Of a stretch of 64,000 bases of DNA, positions 24,061 through 35,545 are shown piece after piece. Position numbers and translations under genes: made by a program. Positions within the stretch are counted from its first letter, which is position 1; each line of letters begins with the position of its first letter. Under the pieces are notes generated by a model. That model had not been told where the DNA came from. It did no database searches and saw nothing but the letters and a program-made list of their open reading frames with translations. The DNA comes from Nymphaea colorata. Taxonomy: Eukaryota > Streptophyta > Magnoliopsida > Nymphaeales > Nymphaeaceae. The stretch is from assembly GCF_008831285.2 (NCBI RefSeq), contig NC_045148.1, positions 4,216,001 through 4,280,000 on the forward strand. The letters are read 5' to 3'.

Positions 24061-26640
24061 GTCTCGAGACGAGACAGAGGGCATCCTGGAACATGCTACA
24101 GTATAAATGTAGCTTATCGCATGCAATAACCCTAATAAAAAATTAATGAAACTTTGAAAAGTTTTTCTCTCCACCCTAGCGGGTTTCTCTCATCTTTGGC
24201 GGCAGACTTGGCGCCACCACAGCCTCTGTTGGATCTTCTTAGCCAGGAGGCAATATTGGTAGCAGTCGGTGAAGACGGTGGCCGGAATACCGTTTTCTTG
24301 TTTTTTGTTCAATGTTTTCCTCAGTTTTGGTGATCAAACAAAGAAGGCAGTGCAATCTTCATGGCTACGATGAAGATTAGAGGCCAGTTCTTCTACAAGA
24401 GCTTCATAGCGAGATTTCTCAATGACGGCGTCTGAAGGCAGGATTTTCCTCAACGATGAGCGATCGGCAGCAGATTGGTGCACTGTGGCACAATTTTTTT
24501 GGTGAGATATCAATTTGAGATAAGTACCGACACCTTCACGGCTTATTTCAGTCTATATTTCATAAAACGATGGTCAAAACGTTTTTCAACAAGATGTCCC
24601 TTTGGATGCCCTTTGGATTCTATCTTGATCGGTTTAAAAAGGGGACAAATCAACAAAAACTGATTACGATCAAAGATAGAGCATGATCGAGTTTTGTTCC
24701 TCTGTTTTCGGTGCATTCAGATATTCTCAATGTTGATCTAGCACCGAGCAGAAATGGGGACTCAATTGATGGTCGATTTTGGGGATTCTTACTCTAAAAG
24801 ATTTCTAATCGATTGATCTATCATTGGTGATAAGGATCGCAAGGTTGGAGGGTGAATCGAGCATGATTGGACTGTGAACTCGATTCAGGCAGACTGCTAG
24901 ACAGATCTCCGAGACTGTCCCATTTTTCGGCAATTGGCTGGAGATCTTGGAGGGCTTTTGACTGGAAAAGGATCTCCACATCTTCTAGAAGATCTCCGCC
25001 AATTTTGGAATGAAGCTGAGTAGAATCAACAGAGCTAGGAGCCATGACTGGAAATAAGTAGAAATCAGCAGCCATATTGAACATTTCTCTGCCACTAGCA
25101 GTCGCGCCCCATTTTCTTACAAATCATTGGGTTTCTAGTGAAATCTAGTGAAATATCTCTATGATTTTGTGCATAAACTGATTAACAATTGATTGTGCAT
25201 GATTACAGTGTTGATGGTTTGTATTTTGGGGTCGAATCAAACACGGGAGAGCATCTACTCAGAAATTGGGGTGGCGCTAGAGTGAAATTGGGAGACACAA
25301 GCGATAGCGATCTTCGACTGGCGCGCGATTCCTCTCTAGTGATCCGTTGGGGTTGGAAACTGGAGCGTCCAATCCTCTCCTCGTGCACAATCTATGGTCC
25401 AAATTTCAGTCAAATCGGAGTTGTCCCTGATTTTCTAAAAAAGTGCGAGTTCTAGCCATCCTGATAGGGCCTGAACCTGAGACGCACCTAAGAACCATCA
25501 TCGAGGTCGAGCCTCAAAGCTTCCCCAATTTCGTCTGTGATCTTGGGTGAAACACTTAACCTGGTGATTTATTCCCTCTGACTTTTGTTGATTGAAATGC
25601 TATTTTGCTTGGAGAATTGATATTGTCTTGTTGTTTCACTGAAAGGATTGGAGTTCCTACCTGCGGGCGAAGAAGGAGCTGATACTGACTACAGCAGGGG
25701 GATGGCGTCCGTCGGTGCTTCCGATGGCAGTCTCCCCCACTTTCTAACAAAGATTTGGGGTTCATCTTCATTCTGGTGATTCCAATTACCTCGGATTATC
25801 CTTGGTTTACTATTCTGCAAGAACAGTGATTGTGTTCTATCTGCTATACTATTTCCTGTCGCTGAGTCCTTAAGGAGCTGAACAGGGTGTCCCCCGACGG
25901 ATAGTGCCTTGGAGGGCTTCCAGCTGGCTACAAGCCGATTAGGCTAGCTGTAGGAAATAACACCCAATCCCACGGTGGTGCATATCCTCCTCCTGCCCTG
26001 TTCTTAGTTGTTGTGAATTTTCTGTAGCAGTAACTTGCGATTTTCTGTCGTACGCTAAGGAGTAATTGAAGCAAAGAGGTGGCTGTCGAGTTTGGAGATT
26101 GGGGCTGAGCGCTTGTTCCAGCGCTAGTCGGGGAGGCTGCTCTGTTATACTATATCTGTGGGTAGAGGTTAGTCCTCATATTACCCTATAGATGCGTGAG
26201 ATTGCGTGTTATTGCTTACAACTAGCCTAATCGGCTTGTAGCCAACAGGAAGTCCTCCAAGGCACTATCCGTCGGGGGACACACTCCCGAGCTACTAGAT
26301 AACCTAGGGAAGAGGGCGTGGTTTGTGCGAGTAGGGATTGCATGACAGGGTGTATGTTTGTGTTGGATGTATGCTGAGTGAGGTGATAGCTTAAGTGTAT
26401 TGTGACGTTTGTATTAAGCCTTGAACCCCTTAGCAATCATTATAGTAGGATATACTTGGGCTGAGAACACCCTCTTGTACACTTTTCCCTATGGGTTTTG
26501 TGCTGGGGTTGTTGTCCGGCCATGAGGAAAATTTGTAAGCCTAACTCTATAGCGCACTTGGTGCCTACCCCAAGAGATCTTGAAAAGAGACAACCGGTAT
26601 TTGGTAGCATATTTGTGTAGTCGTAGCCGGGGTCCCATCA
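24061..26640 (+). mobile_element. 5' LTR-like region and leader of Gypsy element E3
   Basis: TATAAAT at 24102-24108 followed by AATAAAA at 24134-24140 looks like a U3/R boundary, and TGGTATCAAAGTC at 26644-26656 is a primer-binding site, so the stretch between should be LTR plus any inserted DNA. It contains a 73-bp inverted repeat pair (25887-26282). Short frames on both strands show no family. The left boundary with E2 is not resolved. Confidence 0.45.
25887..26282. repeat. Foldback: 73-bp inverted repeat, 250-base loop
   Basis: 25887-25959 and 26210-26282 are near-perfect reverse complements (outer ends GTGTCCCCCGACGGATAG and its complement; a few mismatches near the inner ends). RNA from this stretch would fold into a long hairpin. 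It could be a foldback/MITE insertion or a structural element of the LTR leader; no clear flanking duplication is visible. Confidence 0.9.
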
Positions 26641-26643
26641 GTT

Positions 26644-26656
26644 TGGTATCAAAGTC
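26644..26656 (+). other. Primer-binding site of Gypsy element E3
   Basis: TGGTATCAAAGTC, 25 bases before the first Met codon of the gag-like frame at 26681. Similar in type to the E2 site at 23018. Confidence 0.6.
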
Positions 26657-26680
26657 AAGTTGGGGCAGATTTGAGCATCC

Positions 26681-28150
26681 ATGACACTGAGAAAGATGAA
26701 GGCAATTCAGTCATATATGCTTGAGTTGGCAGAGGCAGAGGTTGATGCTACAACTGAGTTAGAGCAGGCTGCTACCGAGAGGACCGATGATAGGATAGCT
26801 AGCCTTGAGACGACGATGATGCATAAGATTAGTTGGATGGACCAGATTGACCAAATTACCAACCAAATGAACCAATTAGATAAAATTGTAGATACCATGG
26901 ACAAATTAAGCCAAAGGATGCAACAAGTTGAAAAAAGTAATCAAAGTGCCAATAATCAAGAAAATAAAAGGAAAAAGGATAATCAACTCACCTAGCACCT
27001 CTTACCAAGGATGCAAGGAAACCACCGAACTGGCAACTCATTTGAACTATGTTGGAGCCGTTAGGCCTACGGGACCAACCAATAAAGAGATTAAAATTGG
27101 TCAATCCATCCAAGACCCTAACCCTACTTACCCCCAATACAACCCAAATGAGAAACATGGGGAGACACAAGAGTTTTGGGAATAGAGTGACAGCAAATTG
27201 AGATCACATGATGGATGAAGAGGTAGACCTGTTTGCAGATGAAGAGTTACACGAGTTGAGGCAACTGGGTGATAGAAGAAGAGGTGGAAACCAAGATTAT
27301 TACAGACCCACTTTCCTAGTTGAGTTCCCCAGATTTGAAGGCAAACGAGCAAGGGATTGGATTTTCGAAGCGAAATAGTACTTCACGTGCCAACTATTTA
27401 GACAAGCGGAGCAGATAATCATGTCAGTTCTACACTTTGAGGGAGAAGCGATGCAATGGTATCACTAGTTGACCCATACCACTCGGGAGATAGATTGGCA
27501 AGTCTTTAAGGATGCAATCATTGTGAGGTTCAGAGATACATTCTTTGTCAATTATGATGTAGATTACATTCTTTGTCAATTATGATGTAGATTTGAAGAA
27601 TTTGAAGCAAACCACGACGGTTCAAGATTTTGAAAGTCGATTTGAACATTTAGCATGCATGGTTGATTGGACCCGAAAGGCTCACATTGGAGGACTTAAA
27701 GAGGAATTCCGGATCGAGATGTTGACTCAAGAAACAAACTTGGTGGACTGTTTTGGGAAGGCTCGCATCATAGAGGAGAAAAACCAAAGGTTGTATGCAC
27801 TCAAGAAGTCATTTAAAACTGGCGAGTTCAACAAAGCTAAGGTGAATCCTGCAATCCCCACACCACAACAACTCATTTGGAAAATGGATTTGAGACCAGC
27901 CTTTAGGAACAATGTACTCACTCGTTACCTGACCCCACAAGAGATGGAAGAACGCCTAAGGACAGGGATGTGCTTCATGATGAGAAATGGGAGAAAGGGC
28001 ATCAGTGCAAACGATTCCAGCTTATGGTAGTAGAGGAAAAAAATGAAAGGGAAGAACCAATGCCGATTGAGGAGGTCCAACAAGAGGCCGAGGAGCCATA
28101 AGCCGAACCAGAAGCAGTGATTGATGGATTTGTCACTCAATGATAGATCC
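26681..28150 (+). pseudogene. Ty3/Gypsy gag, frameshifted
   Basis: The first frame (26681-26995, 104 codons) is a Glu/Gln-rich coiled-coil-like N-terminus (DQIDQITNQMNQLDKIVDTM). The retrotransposon gag core follows about 27290-27830 in more than one frame (VEFPRFEGKRARDW; FEGEAMQWYH; TVQDFESRFEHLA), with stops. A perfect 28-bp tandem duplication (27537-27592) shifts the frame. The zinc knuckle near 27970-28015 has lost its second Cys by a small deletion: the sequence moves from GMCF to DEKWEKGHQC in another frame. No intact gag is possible. Confidence 0.85.
27537..27592. repeat. Perfect 28-bp tandem duplication in gag
   Basis: 27537-27564 and 27565-27592 are identical (TACATTCTTTGTCAATTATG and eight more bases). 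28 is not a multiple of three, so it breaks the reading frame. Confidence 0.97.
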
Positions 28151-28166
28151 AAACTAACCCAAGGCT

Positions 28167-28388
28167 ATGCACGTTCTTGGCACTATCCACGGACATAAAG
28201 TTATGGTGTTGCTAGATTCGAGGGCGACACATATTTTTATGAGTATTCAAGCTGTTGAAAGTATTGGGTGCCCAATGAAGAAGCAACTCTCACTTACAGT
28301 CATGGTTGGCGACGGGTCAAGGCTGCCTTGCACCCACAAATGTAGAGACGTGCAGTTGATTGTGCAGAAAATTCCATTTAACAATTGA
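28167..28388 (+). pseudogene. Gypsy aspartic protease remnant
   Basis: GHKVMVLLDSRATHIFMS aligns with the retropepsin active site of Gypsy elements, but the Gly of D-S-G is Arg here. The frame closes after PFNN; the continuation (LVLGDTWRDM) is in another frame. Confidence 0.8.
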
Positions 28389-28590
28389 CGTTCTTGTATT
28401 GCCGATAAGAGGACTTGATCTAGTGCTTGGTGACACTTGGAGAGATATGTTGGGACTTCGTTAACATGCGAATGAGGTTCTCCAAGGCAGATGGTGAGCA
28501 AGTCACCCTCAAAGGGGTACAACCGAGTTTAGAACTGAAGGTAGCCATGAAGGCCCTCACTCCCAACAGCCCGCGGTATGGTTAATCTCT

Positions 28591-29162
28591 ATGGCCATGG
28601 ATATACCCTTGGCCGAGAAGGAAGTAGAGATCATTCCAAAAGAAGTACAACGTGTTCTTGATGAGTTCGAAGACATATTTGCCTAGCCAAAGGGGATGCC
28701 TCCCAAACGATCTTATGACCATCGTATCATGTTGACTAATGGAGCGGAACCGGTAAATGTAAGACCTTACCAGTATGGTTATGCCCAAAAGACGGAGATA
28801 GAGAGGTTGGTGAAGGAAATGATTTATAGTGGAATAATTCGCCCAAGTAATAGCCAATTCTCTTCTCCCGTTTTACTTGTTAAGAAAAAGGACAATACTT
28901 GGAGATTTTGTATTGACTATAGAGCATTGAATGAAGTCACGGTCAAGGACCACCACCTCATAGCCATTATCGACGAGTTGCTTGATGAATTGACGGGTGC
29001 TTCGATCTTCTCCAAGCTAGACTTAAGGGCAGAGTATCATCAGATACGAACAGACGAAAATGACATACCCAAGTTCGCCTTCAGAACTCACGATGGGCAT
29101 TATGAGTACTTGGTCATGCCCTTTGGGCTAACCAATGCCCCAACGATGTTCCAACGTCTTTT
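28591..29162 (+). pseudogene. Gypsy reverse transcriptase, truncated before YxDD
   Basis: After a stop at about 28684 a long frame gives a typical Ty3/Gypsy RT N-half: [63 protein letters not shown] (first catalytic Asp), [14 protein letters not shown] and MFQRL. At about 29163 the protein stops resembling Gypsy and enters LINE ORF1, so the YxDD box, RNase H and integrase are missing. The break is a rearrangement joint, not a stop codon. Confidence 0.9.
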
Positions 29163-30074
29163 TGTGACCCGTGTGGTGCCCCCACTCATACGAGGTCAAC
29201 ATGTAAGAAACTCACAGAGGGAGAGGCAGCTGCAGCTAACCCCTGGGCCAGGGTTAAGATGGCCACTAAAGCTTGGAAGGGGCACCACCGAGAGGTTGGA
29301 CACTCCTTTGCCAAACAGACCGGGTTAGGTGATGAAACAGTGAGGAATGCATCGAGGGAGCGGGAGGAGGAACACACAACAACTAGTCGTCAAAAGGAAC
29401 AAACCAAGGGGAAAGGAAAGCAAGGCGACAATGGAGGAGGAGTAGCTAGGCATCAAGCTATGGAGCCGAATCCCCAAGGATCAGGTACTCCTTCCAAAAC
29501 CTTATCTCCTAACCCTTTTCATGTTTTGGCTAACGATAAGAAGATGAACGGTTTTATCTTCCCTCCCCGTTTCACCTTTGAATCCGGAAGCTCAGCGATG
29601 AGGCTGAACTATAGTGGGGCCGAGACTAAAGGAACTAAAACCCAGGATAAGGTGGTGAGAGGCCCTCACATTAATGGGTACAAACAGAAGAAACAGAGCT
29701 TGCTACCCATTGACACCACTCCCCCAGTAGACAAGCCTAAGCTAGGGGAAGGAGAAAACGAATGGATCAGGGTTGGACGAAAGAGAAGGAAAGAAAGATA
29801 TGACGTAATTAAGGAGATAGGTCATGTCTTAGATGAAAAAGGCAATGAGAAACAACCAGGGGGAATTCAAGAGGCTATGGACGGGGGGGGGGGGGGGATG
29901 GAGAGAAGTCAGTGGTACGTCGATGAAACTCGCTTGATGAAATATGAGGGGGGCTGCACGGCCGGCAGCCCAACAAGGCCTCATATTTTTGTAAGTTTGA
30001 AAGGCCTTGGATCTGCTTTCTTCCTGATGTGCAAGTTAAGGAGGTGGTTATTAAGAGTGTTGCCCGCCACTTGA
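29163..30074 (+). pseudogene. LINE ORF1 C-terminal part
   Basis: An open frame from the knuckle onward, basic and Gly/Lys/Gln-rich, containing NPFHVLANDKKMNGFIFPP. The second LINE has the parallel words NPFHKISVANDKE and VDFPPGFSF. ORF1 products of plant L1 elements bind RNA in the transposition particle; the N-terminal DUF4283 part is missing here. A run of G (29884-29897) lies near the end. Confidence 0.8.
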
Positions 30075-30234
30075 ACATGGATGGGGTGTAGAGGAATGAA
30101 GATGGGGAGGATGGGCGAGCTCCTATTTTTGGCCTTTGGAACCAGGTGCATGCTCATAACCATGGTTGGGTAAAAAACCAATGGTGGTTGGCCGGTTATT
30201 TCTCCTTTACTAATGTGATGCAGGTTTTTCGGAT

Positions 30235-30600
30235 AGTAGGTTTACATGCCTAATAACCCTATACTTCGTCGTAATAGCTTTGCTAAGTTGGCATTTTATC
30301 TTAATGCTCAAGACATTCCTACTTTGATCTATGGGGACTTTAATGCTATGCACAACAGCCTCAACAAAACGGGTAAGTCCCCGACTGCTCAAGCATGAAC
30401 TGATTTTAACAGATTCATACTATCTTCCAATTTAAAGGAGCTATGTGACAACCAAAATAGCTACACTTGGTCCAATAGATGCCAAGGTAAGGATAGGATC
30501 CTTTGCAAACTTGATTGGGGCTTCACTAATTCTGCTTGGGAAAGACAAACAAAAGTTGTTTGTGCTCTTTCTACATCCACTCATAGCCACTTCAGACTAC
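30235..30600 (+). pseudogene. LINE endonuclease (EEP type) remnant
   Basis: VYMPNNPILRRNSF and LIYGDFNAMHNS (the GDFN metal-site motif), then NSYTWSNRCQG and LCKLDWGF, in order as in the apurinic-type endonuclease that nicks target DNA. One in-frame stop occurs after SPTAQA. The N-terminal third is poorly preserved. Confidence 0.75.
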
Positions 30601-30729
30601 AAGGTGAACATGGTGAAGATGGACAACCCTCTTTGGCAGAGTAGGAATACAAGACGTTTCAGAGTCATAAAACCCTCGATGTTGACCAGGGAAGGCCGCC
30701 AGGTTATCAGTGAAGCGTAGGGGGCTGAG

Positions 30730-33593
30730 GTGCAGGGGTGTCCTATGTTGCGGGTCCTTCAAAAGCTTGAGGTGGTTAAGCGCAGCCTAATATACTGGAA
30801 CAAAAATTCCTTTGGGCGTATTGAGGTCAACATAAAGTCCCTTCAAGGTCGTCTCAGGCAAGCACAAGCGAATAGTGAGGCTGGGGATGGGTGGGCCATG
30901 AGGGAAGAGGAATCCATCAAGAGAGAACTGGAGAAGGTTTTACACTTGGAAGAGATCATATGGAAGGAAAAGTCCAGAGTCAAGTGGTTGTTAGCTGGCG
31001 ACAAAAACACGCGATTCTTTCAAACTATTGCCAACAATAGATCTATAAAGAACCACATTGCTGAACTTGAGGTGGCTAGACAAACCTTCTCTTATATCAA
31101 CAGCATGCTGGAAGCAGCTAGCAGCCATTTTGAATGCTTCCTTAATGATGCTAGGGCTAATGGCGAAATCTCTAATGATATTTGGTAGGGAGAATTTGTC
31201 TCAGCGGAGGAGAACGCCTCCCTACTGGAACCAGTCACCTACGAGGAGGTCAAGGAAGCTGTTATGTCTCTTGATAAAGACAGTGCTCTGGGGCCTGATG
31301 GTTTCCCGAACTTTTTTTATCAAATCATGTGGGAGGAGATTGACCATGATATTTGGAGAGTGGTGGATAATTTTTTCAGAACAGGGAAGTTGGTGCGTAG
31401 TTTGAACAATACCTACTTGATGCTCATCCCTAAGAAAAGAGGAGCACGTCGTATCGAGGATTTTAGATCCATTGCCCTGTGCAATAACCTTTACAAGGTG
31501 ATTGTTGAAGTTATGGTGCAGCGCATGAAGAACATCCTTCCCTGCATGGTCCGGATAACTCAAGGGGCCTTTGTTAAATCTAAGCTGATTCACGATCAAA
31601 TTGCCATGGCAAATGAGTTGGTTCACCTTTTTATAGCAGGAAAGAGGCTGTAGCTTGTCTCAAACTCGATATCTTTAAAGCTTATGATAGAGTATCTTGG
31701 AGATTCATGCATAACAACCTTCTTTATCTGAGATTTCACCCATCCTGGGTGGAAAAAATCATGCTGTGTCTCATTTGTCTCCTATATAGTGTTGATTAAT
31801 GGTGACGTAAGGAAAAACTTCACAACTGCGATGGGTGTTAGGCAGGGCGATCCGATGTCCCCCTACATTTTCATTCTAGTAATGGAAATGGCAGCCAGAT
31901 ATCTGATAAATTATGAAGAGGGCCATTCGCCTACCCTACTCAGTTAGAGCTATTCCTGATGTCCACTGCTTAATGTTTGCAGATGACCTCCTACTTTTCA
32001 GCATTGCTTCAGTTAAATCGTTAACCAATATCAAGAGTGTCCTGGGCCAACTTGAAGGATGAATGAGATTCATTATCAATAACTCTAATCTTTTCTGTTC
32101 ACCTTCAACGTTGATGCTCCCCTCGACCAAAGGTTGGCCAACATTGGAGGCTGGTAGGTGGTTAAGCTACCTTTGGATTATTAGGGTGTTTTCTCTTTAC
32201 GGCAAACTTAAATGCAAACCTTTGTGTAGGTTTGATTGCTAAATTTGAGAAGAAGATGGTGCCTTGGAAAACCCAACTCCTATCTTATGCATGCTTGCCT
32301 TATCACCCATAACCTTAGCTCCATGGGTAACTTTTGGATGCAATCTTTCCCTCTCCCGAACGAAGTACTAAAGAAGCTGGAGAGATGCATGGCTGGATTC
32401 TTGTGGGCTGGTACTGAGGTTAACCGACATATCAACCAAATAGCCTGGCATTCTTTGTGCAAGCCCAAGGCGGAAGGTGGCATTGGTATACGCCTTCTTG
32501 AGGATGTGAACGATTCCCTCCTAGCAAGCAGACTTTGCTCTTCTTTTAATAATAACTCTCTCTTTGCTCAATGGTGCAGAGCTACATATCTTAAATCCAA
32601 TTGTTTGTGGACTGTGCGTAAACCTTGGAGGGGATCTTGGGCTTGGAAAAGATTAGGAAAAGGCTGGAATAAGATAGCAAATTGGGTGAGGTGGAAGATT
32701 GGTGATGGTAAATCTATTTTCTTCTGGTCCGATTGGTGGCATGACGAAATTCTGGTGAAGTCAATTAGTGGAGAGAAGTATGGTGTCATAGTTGATCAGT
32801 TGAAGCTTTTTGTTGCCGAAGTTAGGAGTTTGGGTGAGGCTAGGCTAGCGCTGCTAAGCAAGGCATTAGCCGTGAGTAGGTGCATTCAATTAGTTAATGA
32901 GACTGACAAACTTGTTAGTAATGCTAGAGAACTCAAGGATCTTAGCTCTAGGTCAATTTGGGAAGACATAAGATAGAAGGGTAGTTAGGAAGGCTGGTGA
33001 AAGGGTATATGGAACAAACACATCCCAGCAAGAGCAAGTTGGATTACCTACATCGCCAGCCACATGAGACTGACCACTCAACACATATTACAAAGACATG
33101 GTTGGCAAACAAATGCCATTTTTGCAAAAGGAAGGAGGAGAACAATGTGCACGTCATGTTCAAGTGTTCAGTTGTGCAAAAGGTTTAAAGACAGGCGATT
33201 GCTAGTTTTGACAGGAGTAGGCTCCCGTGGCAGAGTATAGATAAGGAATTTCAGCTTTGGAGTAAGGTGTCTTTCAAGGTTAAATGGCTTAGGAAATGTT
33301 GGATGTTGTTTTTCCCTATCGCGTTATGGAAGTTATGGTGGTTTAGGAATGAAGTGGTACATGAAAGAATGACCACAGTTATGACTGAACATATTTTCTC
33401 TGCTATTTGGCACTCAACTAAGGAGGCATTTCTAAGTTTGCAGCTGAAGGATGACGAGCGTAAGGCAATGTCCACTTGGTTGCAGACTGGAATCCTTTGC
33501 GAGGGCAGACTCTCAAGCTTAAACATGGACACTAATGTGCTGCAAATTGTCACATATAAGAAGGACATTAAAACCATGGTGATGGGCATGTGA
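30730..33593 (+). pseudogene. LINE reverse transcriptase and zf-RVT, broken
   Basis: KSRVKWLLAGDKNTRFFQ (linker typical of L1), then VKEAVMSLDKDSALGPDGF, LMLIPKKRGARRIEDFRSI, KLIHDQIAMANEL, VRQGDPMSPYIFILVMEM and the catalytic FADDLLLF at about 31977-32000, spread over several frames with stops between. Downstream come KAEGGIGIRLLEDVNDS, WSDWWHDEIL and a zf-RVT block (CHFCKRKEENNVHVMFKCS, 33115-33172). FADD is intact here, unlike in the second LINE. Confidence 0.87.
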
Positions 33594-33596
33594 TGA

Positions 33597-33797
33597 TTGA
33601 GAGGTATGGAATCCAGTGAGGCCGTACTTACTGAAGCTCAACCTAGGGAGGATGAAGCTGAATTACAAATGCTTAATGGCTGGCTGCATTCAATGGCGAG
33701 AGTCAATGGCAGTTTTGGGATCATATCCAACAATGAAGGATGGAAGCACAGACTTAGAGCGATGCTGGAAGGCAGGAGGAGGCAGGAGGCCGATTAA
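33597..33797 (+). pseudogene. LINE conserved C-terminal tail
   Basis: GIISNNEGWKHRLRAMLEGR near the end of this frame has a close counterpart in the other LINE at about 53025-53105 (ISSNNGWKRRIRTMIEGR). Conservation between two otherwise diverged copies suggests it is a real part of ORF2 or of a small terminal domain. Function unknown. Confidence 0.6.
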
Positions 33798-34148
33798 CCA
33801 GAAATGGCAACACATGAAGGTGGCCAGCCAATGTCTAAGGGTTCTTAGTCAACTGCCTACTTTAGAGGCTGGAGACCAGATGTGTCAATATGGGGAAAGA
33901 GATGGGAGGGATGATTGTGATTAATGTCTTCATAAGCTTTTCTAATATTGTTTCTATTTTAGTCTTTTGCCTTTTTTCAGGAGCTGAAACTTTGGTGGGA
34001 TTTTTTTGGCCTTTTGGTGGCGGTTTTTGGGGCAGCTGGGTTATGCTTGCCTGGGTTTTTGGTCTTTTCTCTTGATGTGACTGATACTCAGCTTTGTGTA
34101 AATTTTTCTTTCGTCTTGTACATATCTTAATTTTTCAGTAATAAAAGG

Positions 34149-34167
34149 ATGGGAGCCTACCTCCCAT
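34149..34167 (+). other. LINE 3' hairpin
   Basis: ATGGGAG-CCTAC-CTCCCAT: a perfect 7-bp stem with a 5-base loop, 13 bases before the element end ATTGG. No poly(A) tail follows. The second LINE has the related, less perfect hairpin at about 53418-53435. Such 3' structures can be the recognition signal of the element's own RT in stringent-type LINEs. Confidence 0.75.
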
Positions 34168-34570
34168 TAGCGTTTATTGGCAGATACCAAACAAGACTTT
34201 GGACACAAAAATTGGGTCAAGATGTAGGGCTGGCTTGAGGGGCAGGTTGGGCATCACACCTCTTTCCTCTAGCAACTGGTGGAGTCCTCAGTCGATAGTA
34301 GTGAGGGAAAGTTATGTCATATGTGCCATGTACAGTAAAGGAAGGAAGAACATTTTGGTAATTTATTAAAAAAAATATTCATAATCTTTTTTTTTAAGCA
34401 TGAATTAAAAGTATTAATTCGTACACCAATATAATATAATGCATATAACCAGGTTCAAATGATGCACATAACTAGGTTCGAATAATATTGTGATCTAAGG
34501 GACGAAATCAGGTTGTGCACACCATTCCCCATACCCATTCCATGTATGCAACAAGCCGGTGGAGTCCTCA

Positions 34571-35130
34571 GTCAATGGTAAATTGGCATTGTTGTTCCCT
34601 GAAGAGGGATGAGTTTGTTTCACCTGTAAATGGCTGAGTGTGATGAGATTCCGATTGAGGCAAGTGGCCTTCGGTGTTTTCTGCTCTCCCTGGATGGCGA
34701 CTATGACCGATCTCTTCCAATTGATTGCCTAAGAATCTCACATTCAATGGCCGAATTTGGGGGCTCCTCAGGGCCTGGTTTCTTTGAATGTTAATACTGG
34801 AAGAACCAGAAGTTCGGTTTTCCCCAACCCCAACATCTTCACAATCTTCGATCGTCCTCTTACCACAGAAAATTTCCAAAATCCACAACCATTTCTCGTG
34901 CTCAATGTGCATCTTCTACAGTTTTCTATCACGTTCCTCACATGTTGCAGCCATTCTTACCGAGTTGGCCTACACTACAGCTTTACTCGCACAAATGTTC
35001 ATGCTTTCTTGCATTTGGCTAAAGTTTGTCCCCATTCATTCTTGCATCGCAGACAGTTGAATCTTCGAACGAAGCAATCCGACCTCCAATATTTCTCTAC
35101 TGGCCCTCAGATCGTCTTCTACAGATTTTG
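34571..35130 (-). pseudogene. Coding-like segment of unit R, decaying
   Basis: One minus-strand frame runs about 185 codons with only three stops (TGA, TAG, TAG): KSVEDDLRASREILEVGLLR, SKIQLSAMQE, ATCEERDRKL, MHIEHEKWLWILEIF, then GSSSINIQRNQALRSPQIRP and GHSRHPGRAENTEGHLPQSE to a stop at 34571. The composition (heptad-like, Glu/Lys/Arg/Gln, then Ser/Pro/His) looks like a coiled coil followed by a disordered tail. The same frame is recognisable in copies B (46.7-47.35 kb) and C (61.27-61.5 kb) with other frameshifts, including a shared one-base insertion. I do not recognise the family. Confidence 0.5.
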
Positions 35131-35545
35131 AGTTGTCGATGCAGTGAGGACTTCTTTTTTAACCCACAATGACACCTAAACCAAAATAGGAAGAACTGGA
35201 AACGAAGCAAAAAACAGAACCTAACTGATTGCGAAAGGCAAATAAAACACCAATAATTATTAGGGTTTCTTAAAAACTGATCTTGATTGCAAATGAATCT
35301 CAATCACCATCCAAACAAAAGAGAACAATAAATAGAATCTAAAAATACAAGAAGCAGATCATGATGCTCCGCTCTTGGGCCAACTTCACATGTAATACTA
35401 ACACGCTCCTTTGACTTAATCCAGCTTCTTTGTGCTCATCTCCACTCTTTTGAAGTCCAGCGATTGCACCTGATGGAAGGAACTCGCTCCAGTAGTTTAG
35501 TCATTAGGATTAAAATGTAAGGTAAGCACATTTCGATCAATCTTC

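Larger units (their letters stand above)
29163..34180 (+). mobile_element. LINE-1 (L1-type), 5'-truncated
   Basis: Starts within the ORF1 zinc knuckle ([14 protein letters not shown], form C-x2-C-x4-H-x4-C) directly against Gypsy RT sequence. Order: ORF1 C-terminal part, endonuclease, reverse transcriptase, zf-RVT, a conserved C-terminal tail, then a short 3' UTR ending with a 7-bp hairpin and ATTGG. The same order and 3' end occur in the LINE at 47.6-53.5 kb, which defines one family. ORF2 is full of stops and frame changes, so the element is dead. Confidence 0.88.

Noticed and set aside
24821-25084. Minus-strand 87-codon frame in the E3 LTR-like region
   Set aside because: Looks protein-like (Ser/Leu/Asp) but has no recognisable domain, start context or second copy to test it.
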